Positions 49,426 through 52,662 of a stretch of 52,662 nt of DNA are shown here, in pieces (position 1 is the stretch's first letter; every line of letters begins with the position of its first letter). The translations under genes were made by a program, and so were the position numbers. Source of the DNA: Ilumatobacteraceae bacterium. Lineage in GTDB: Bacteria > Actinomycetota > Acidimicrobiia > Acidimicrobiales > Ilumatobacteraceae. The notes below the pieces were generated by a model. It searched no databases. It saw nothing but the letters and a program-made list of their open reading frames with translations, and was not told the origin of the DNA. The stretch covers positions 1-52,662 of the forward strand of contig JALHOG010000031.1 of the NCBI GenBank assembly GCA_022843125.1, read 5' to 3'.

Positions 49426-50177
49426 ACCGGGTCGCGCCTGCCCACCCGTACCTCGAGTGGCCGGGGCCGATCGCATTCGCGCATCGCGGCGGGGCGAGCG
49501 ACAACCCTGAGAACACGATGCCGGCGTTCCAGCACGCCGTCGACCTCGGGTTCACCTATCTCGAGACCGACGTCCACGCCACCGCCGACGGGGTGCTCGT
49601 CGCGTTCCACGACCCAGACCTGTCTCGGACCACCGAGCACACGGGGACCATCAACCAGCTCACGTGGAGCGAACTCAGCGAGGTGCGCGTCGCCGGACGC
49701 GAGCCGATCCCGCTGTTCGAGGATCTGGTGGGCTCGTTCCCCGGTCGCCGGTTCAACATCGACTGCAAGGCGACCACGGCGCTCCCCGGGCTGATCGCAT
49801 CGCTGAAGCGGCTCGACTGCCTCGATCGCGTGTGCGTCGGCAGCTTCAGCGACCGCCGCCTGCGCGCCCTGCGCAGTGTCTTCGGTGACCGGCTGTGCAC
49901 GAGCTTCGGCCCGGCACAGATCACGTCACTGCGGGCTGGGCGCCGGGTGCCGTGGGGCGGTCAGATCGCTCAGGTTCCCCCCAGCATCAAGCGGATCACG
50001 GTGCTCAACGAGCGCCTCCTCACGGCCGCGCACGCGCAGGGCCATCACGTCCATGTCTGGACGATCGACGATCGCGCCGAGATGGCACGCCTCCTCGACC
50101 TGGGCGTCGACGGGATCATGACCGACCGCCCGCAGGTGCTGCGTGATCTGCTGATCGAGCGCGGCGAGTGGTATTGA
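49422..50177 (+). CDS. glpQ: Glycerophosphodiester phosphodiesterase
   Basis: 251 aa, a cytoplasmic UgpQ-type GDPD TIM barrel without signal peptide. Catalytic and metal residues: FAHRGGASDNPENTMPAF (His of HRG, Glu of ENT), YLETDVHATADGVLVAFHDPDLSRTT (Glu-x-Asp, and the second His of FHD), FNIDCKA, and the C-terminal HVHVWTIDDRAEMARLLDLGVDGIMTDRP. It releases glycerol-3-phosphate from deacylated phospholipids. It is coupled to an 8-codon leaderless ORF. Its 3' end overlaps the convergent membrane-protein gene by 62 nt. Confidence 0.95.
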   Translation: MNRVAPAHPYLEWPGPIAFAHRGGASDNPENTMPAFQHAVDLGFTYLETDVHATADGVLVAFHDPDLSRTTEHTGTINQLTWSELSEVRVAGREPIPLFEDLVGSFPGRRFNIDCKATTALPGLIASLKRLDCLDRVCVGSFSDRRLRALRSVFGDRLCTSFGPAQITSLRAGRRVPWGGQIAQVPPSIKRITVLNERLLTAAHAQGHHVHVWTIDDRAEMARLLDLGVDGIMTDRPQVLRDLLIERGEWY

Positions 50178-50595
50178 GCGCGGTCGGCGTCAGCAGCCCG
50201 GCCAGCATCACCACGGCGCCGGCCATCGTCACCCACGGGCCCGCTCCCACACGGAACAGGCCGACCTCGGGCGCGTTGAGCAGCGCGATCGACGTCACTC
50301 CCGGATAGAGCACGGCGACGCCGGTGACGGTGTGACGCGGCCACCGCAGCGACGGGTGGTGCGCCCAGTGGACGATGACGGTCAGGACGAGCGCCAACGG
50401 GACGAGCGGCCAGAGGCGCAGCGCCCAGCCGACGGCACCGTCGGGTGAGAAGCCGAGCCGGTCGACGATGCCGAACACCTCGTAGCTCGAGCGCTCGGTC
50501 GAACCCGACGCCACCCACGACAGGAACGTGCCGGCGAGCGTGATGGCGGCGCCGACCGTGAGCACGATCGCACCGGCGCGTCGGTCGCTGGGCAC
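50116..50595 (-). CDS. Four-helix membrane protein, unknown
   Basis: 159 aa from GTG 50595. It has four membrane segments: AGAIVLTVGAAITLAGTFLSWVASG, WPLVPLALVLTVIVHWAHH, HTVTGVAVLYPGVTSIALL and GPWVTMAGAVVMLAGLLTP. The pattern resembles small actinobacterial membrane proteins annotated only as hypothetical. TACGAT lies 7 nt before the start on the minus strand. The last 62 bases overlap the end of glpQ, an unusually long convergent overlap; the final hydrophilic tail (ALNTTRRARSADHAAPAGGRS) is encoded there. Confidence 0.78.
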   Translation of the reverse strand: MPSDRRAGAIVLTVGAAITLAGTFLSWVASGSTERSSYEVFGIVDRLGFSPDGAVGWALRLWPLVPLALVLTVIVHWAHHPSLRWPRHTVTGVAVLYPGVTSIALLNAPEVGLFRVGAGPWVTMAGAVVMLAGLLTPTALNTTRRARSADHAAPAGGRS

Positions 50596-50602
50596 GGTAC
50601 GG

Positions 50603-50608
50603 ATCGTA
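50603..50608 (-). promoter_or_regulatory. Leaderless -10 box TACGAT
   Basis: Minus strand: TACGAT, 7 nt, then GTG 50595. Confidence 0.65.
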
Positions 50609-50618
50609 CGCGGGCGCC

Positions 50619-50624
50619 TACTGT
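50619..50624 (+). promoter_or_regulatory. Leaderless -10 box TACTGT
   Basis: TACTGT, 6 nt, then ATG 50631 of the gamma-glutamyltransferase gene; divergent from the preceding box. Confidence 0.68.
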
Positions 50625-50630
50625 GCCGGC

Positions 50631-52199
50631 ATGGTCTCCCCGCCCACCAGCTCCGTCCGCGGCACCCGCGGTGCCGTCGCCAGCGCCGACCAGACCGCGA
50701 CGCTCGCCGGCATCCGCATCCTCGCCGCGGGTGGGAACGCCGTCGATGCGGCGATCGCCACCAACGCCGCGATGGCCGTGGTCGGCCCGCACCTGTGCGG
50801 GCTCGGCGGCGATCTCTACGCGCTGGTGTCGACGCCCGACGACGTGTTCGCGCTCAATGCCACGGGCCGGGCCGGCAGCGGCGCGAGTGCCGATGCGCTC
50901 CGGGCCGACGGCCACACCGCGATGCCGTTCCGGCACGACGTGCGGACCGTGACGGTGCCCGGCTGCGTCGACGGTTGGGCCGCGCTCCACGCCCGCTTCG
51001 GCACGATGCCGCTCGAGGAACTGCTCGCGCCGGCGATCGAGCTCGCCGCCGACGGCTTCGCGGCCAGCCCGCTCCTGGTGGGAGCGTTCCGGACCCTCGA
51101 CGAGCGGGGGTCCGCACAGCTGGCCGCGCTCGCCGCGGCCACCCGGACCGGCGCCCGGATGAACCTGCCGGGCGTGGCGCGGACGTTGCGTGCCATCGCC
51201 GCGGTCGGACGCTCGGGCTTCTACGAGGGCGAGTTCGGCCACGGTCTGCTCGCGCTCGGTGACGGCTGGTTCGATGCTGCCGATCTGGAGCAGTCGCAGG
51301 CCGACTGGGTCGACCCGCTCAGCACCTCGGCGTTCGGCGTCGACCTGCACACGATCCCGCCCAACTCGCAGGGCTACCTCACCCTCGGGGGTGCCCGGCT
51401 GGCCGATGCGATGGGTCTGCCCGACGACCCCGACGACCCGCAGTGGGCGCACCTCCTGATCGAGTGCGCCACGGCAGCCGGCCACGACCGGCCGAGCGTC
51501 CTCCACGACCGCGCGGACGGACCGGCACTCCTCGCTGCGATCGACGGTCGCGTCGGTGAGGTCGACCGCGAGCGGGCCAGCGCCCGGTGGGCGCCGCACC
51601 ACGACGGCGACACGACGTACCTGTGCACCGTCGACCGCGACGGCATGGGCGTGTCGCTGATCCAGTCGAACGCGTCGGGGTTCGGCTCGTGGGTGGCCGA
51701 GCCGAACACGGGCATCAACCTCCACAACCGAGGTCTCGGGTTCTCCCTCGAGCCGGGCCATCCGGCCGAGATCGAACCGGGTCGCCGCCCGCCGCACACC
51801 CTCTCCCCCGCGCTCGCCACCCGGGGCCACGAGCTTGTGTCGGTGTTCGGCACCATGGGTGGGGATGCTCAGCCGCAGATCCTGCTGCAGGTCGCCGCCC
51901 GCTTGTTCCACCACGGGCAGAGCCCCGACCGGGCGATCCGCTCCGGTCGCTGGGCGCTGAGCGGCCCCACCACCGGATTCGACACCTGGACCGCCCCATC
52001 AGGACCGATCGTCGACGTGGAGGCCCACTGCCCCGACACGTGGCTCGACGACCTCGCCCGGCGCGGCCACCAGGTGCGACAGGTCCCCGCGTACAGCAGT
52101 GCGTTCGGTCACGCCCACGCGATCGTCGTCGACGACCACGGTGTCCATGCCGGCTGCGCCGACCCGAGAGCCGTCGTCAGCGCCTGCGCCGCCCTGTGA
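50631..52199 (+). CDS. ggt: Gamma-glutamyltransferase family protein
   Basis: 522 aa. This is an Ntn-hydrolase that self-cleaves before the nucleophile Thr. The candidate is Thr328 in GDTTYLCTVD, equivalent to the TTH motif of E. coli GGT, with Tyr in place of His. Other family segments: GGNAVDAAIATNAAMAVVGPHLCGLGGD, TVTVPGCVDGWAALHARFG, PPNSQGYLTL, LHNRGLGFSLEPGHPAEIEPGRRPPHTLSPAL, FGTMGGDAQPQ. There is no signal peptide, so an intracellular or broader amidohydrolase role (acylase-like GGT) is possible. The stop codon lies inside the following palindrome. Confidence 0.9.
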   Translation: MVSPPTSSVRGTRGAVASADQTATLAGIRILAAGGNAVDAAIATNAAMAVVGPHLCGLGGDLYALVSTPDDVFALNATGRAGSGASADALRADGHTAMPFRHDVRTVTVPGCVDGWAALHARFGTMPLEELLAPAIELAADGFAASPLLVGAFRTLDERGSAQLAALAAATRTGARMNLPGVARTLRAIAAVGRSGFYEGEFGHGLLALGDGWFDAADLEQSQADWVDPLSTSAFGVDLHTIPPNSQGYLTLGGARLADAMGLPDDPDDPQWAHLLIECATAAGHDRPSVLHDRADGPALLAAIDGRVGEVDRERASARWAPHHDGDTTYLCTVDRDGMGVSLIQSNASGFGSWVAEPNTGINLHNRGLGFSLEPGHPAEIEPGRRPPHTLSPALATRGHELVSVFGTMGGDAQPQILLQVAARLFHHGQSPDRAIRSGRWALSGPTTGFDTWTAPSGPIVDVEAHCPDTWLDDLARRGHQVRQVPAYSSAFGHAHAIVVDDHGVHAGCADPRAVVSACAAL

Positions 52200-52295
52200 C
52201 GGAGTTGGTCAGACCCATTCCGTCACAGACGTCACCGGCATGGTGAAGCACCCCCGACGTGCTGTGACGGAATCGGTCTGACCAACTCCGTCACA
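52195..52295. repeat. Nested palindrome (BIME/REP-like), likely terminator
   Basis: 34-bp arms at 52195-52228 and 52262-52295 pair with one mismatch. Each arm is itself hairpin-forming through TGTGACGGA...TCCGTCACA, so the 9-mer occurs four times. The loop adds an ACGTC/GACGT stem. It fills the space between two convergent genes and includes the ggt stop. The core gGTCTGACc/GGTCAGACC recalls REP elements mobilised by RAYT transposases; none is present here. Confidence 0.88.
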
Positions 52296-52298
52296 CCG

Positions 52299-52644
52299 TC
52301 AGTGGATGAGGGGCAGGACCTCGTCCATGAAGCGGGCCATCTGTTCGTCGGCCTTCTTGTAGCTGTCTCCGAGGAGGTGCGGGAACAGCGTCAGGTACTC
52401 CATGCCGAGCAGGTCCTTGTAGAACTGCACGCCCTCGGCGACCTGCTCGGGTGTGCCGATCAGCATCGTCTTGTTCTCGAGCGACTCGTCGAGCGTGGGG
52501 ATCAGGCCGGGCTTGGCCGGCTTGCCGTCCTCGCCCATGTAGCCCCGGCTCCAGCCGTACGGGCCGAGGAACTTCCAGAACTCGTCGTGCCCGGGCAGGG
52601 CGGTCTCGCGGGCCTTCTCGTACGTGTCCTCGATCCGCACCGCC
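52299..52644 (-). CDS. LLM-class oxidoreductase, C-terminal part (5' truncated)
   Basis: 115 codons are left, beginning AVRIEDTYEKARETALPGHDEFWKFLGPYGWSRGY. PTLDESLENKTMLIGTPEQVAEGVQFYKDLLGMEYLTLFPHLLGD is the standard luciferase-like C-terminal motif (GTPEQVAE..., then the final barrel strand), and the chain ends ARFMDEVLPLIH. The 5' end is lost at the contig edge. An apparent start codon and six leading residues (MCSSDL) come from adapter sequence and must be discarded. The usual length of such enzymes is 330-380 aa, so about two thirds is missing. Confidence 0.9.
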
Positions 52645-52662
52645 AGATCGGAAGAGCACACG
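52645..52662. other. Illumina adapter remnant
   Basis: The last 18 bases, AGATCGGAAGAGCACACG, are identical to the start of the Illumina TruSeq read-1 adapter. This is not genomic sequence. Confidence 0.97.

Noticed and set aside
52299..52661. Complete 120-aa protein beginning MCSSDL
   Set aside because: The first six codons are Illumina adapter; the gene is truncated by the contig end.

Overview
The window is about 52.7 kb of dense, high-GC DNA from an actinobacterium. A WhiB protein, a GarA-like FHA protein, HelY, a DUF4193 protein, several F420/LLM-type oxidoreductases and SRAP all point that way. Gene order and protein style look most like the class Acidimicrobiia (Ilumatobacter-like marine or freshwater lineages); this placement is inference from memory, not a search. 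The right end carries an 18-base Illumina adapter remnant, so this is the end of an assembled contig, probably from a metagenome.

Layout. 1-4.3 kb: a Tat/helicase operon (tail of a probable tatA, tatC, helY, an orphan lipid-kinase C-terminal domain). 4.3-7.5 kb: a duplicated ThyX-like protein, an extremely acidic DUF4193 protein behind a CRP-like site, a small conserved protein and a GNAT acetyltransferase. 7.5-16.4 kb: an Arg/Gly/Asp-repeat protein, a gamma-carbonic-anhydrase-like protein, prmA, ribokinase, a WhiB protein, a threonine aldolase, an RpiR regulator, release factor 3 and a PhyH oxygenase. 16.5-17.3 kb: a small zinc-finger gene bounded by inverted repeats, then tandem repeats. 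17.3-22.7 kb: envelope genes (a six-repeat peptidoglycan-binding M23 peptidase, an LLM oxidoreductase, a CapA-type lipoprotein). 22.7-31.4 kb: the glycine-cleavage region, with a tandem glycine riboswitch on gcvP and a minus-strand block pgsA, gcvH, garA-like, merR, bifunctional nuclease, merR, gcvT. From general knowledge this block matches the order of the Mycobacterium tuberculosis Rv1822-Rv1832 region. 31.4-39.5 kb: HIT protein, beta-lactamase-fold esterase, SRAP, beta-helix lipoprotein, aquaporin, then a TetR-controlled cassette (an S1P-lyase-like protein lacking its PLP lysine, TetR, SDR). 39.6-45 kb: tRNA-Pro, an ECF sigma/anti-sigma pair, small membrane proteins, der coupled to a DUF512 radical-SAM protein, and ispH. 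45-52.6 kb: lipoproteins, a flavin reductase, a SirB1-like protein, an acyl-CoA synthetase, a glycerophosphodiesterase and a gamma-glutamyltransferase. A nested palindrome and a truncated LLM oxidoreductase cut by the contig end close the window.

The strongest global signal is regulatory. About twenty genes have a TANNNT (or NANNNT) -10 hexamer ending only 6-9 nt before an ATG/GTG and lack a Shine-Dalgarno sequence, so they are probably transcribed as leaderless mRNAs. At three loci (ispH, glpQ and an LLM oxidoreductase) the leaderless start codon instead opens a micro-ORF of 8-16 codons. The stop of each micro-ORF overlaps the next gene's start as ATGA or GTGA. This looks like a recurrent leaderless leader-peptide arrangement that would load ribosomes onto genes with no strong ribosome-binding site. 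It and the catalytic-lysine-less S1P-lyase homologue are the best candidates for something undescribed.
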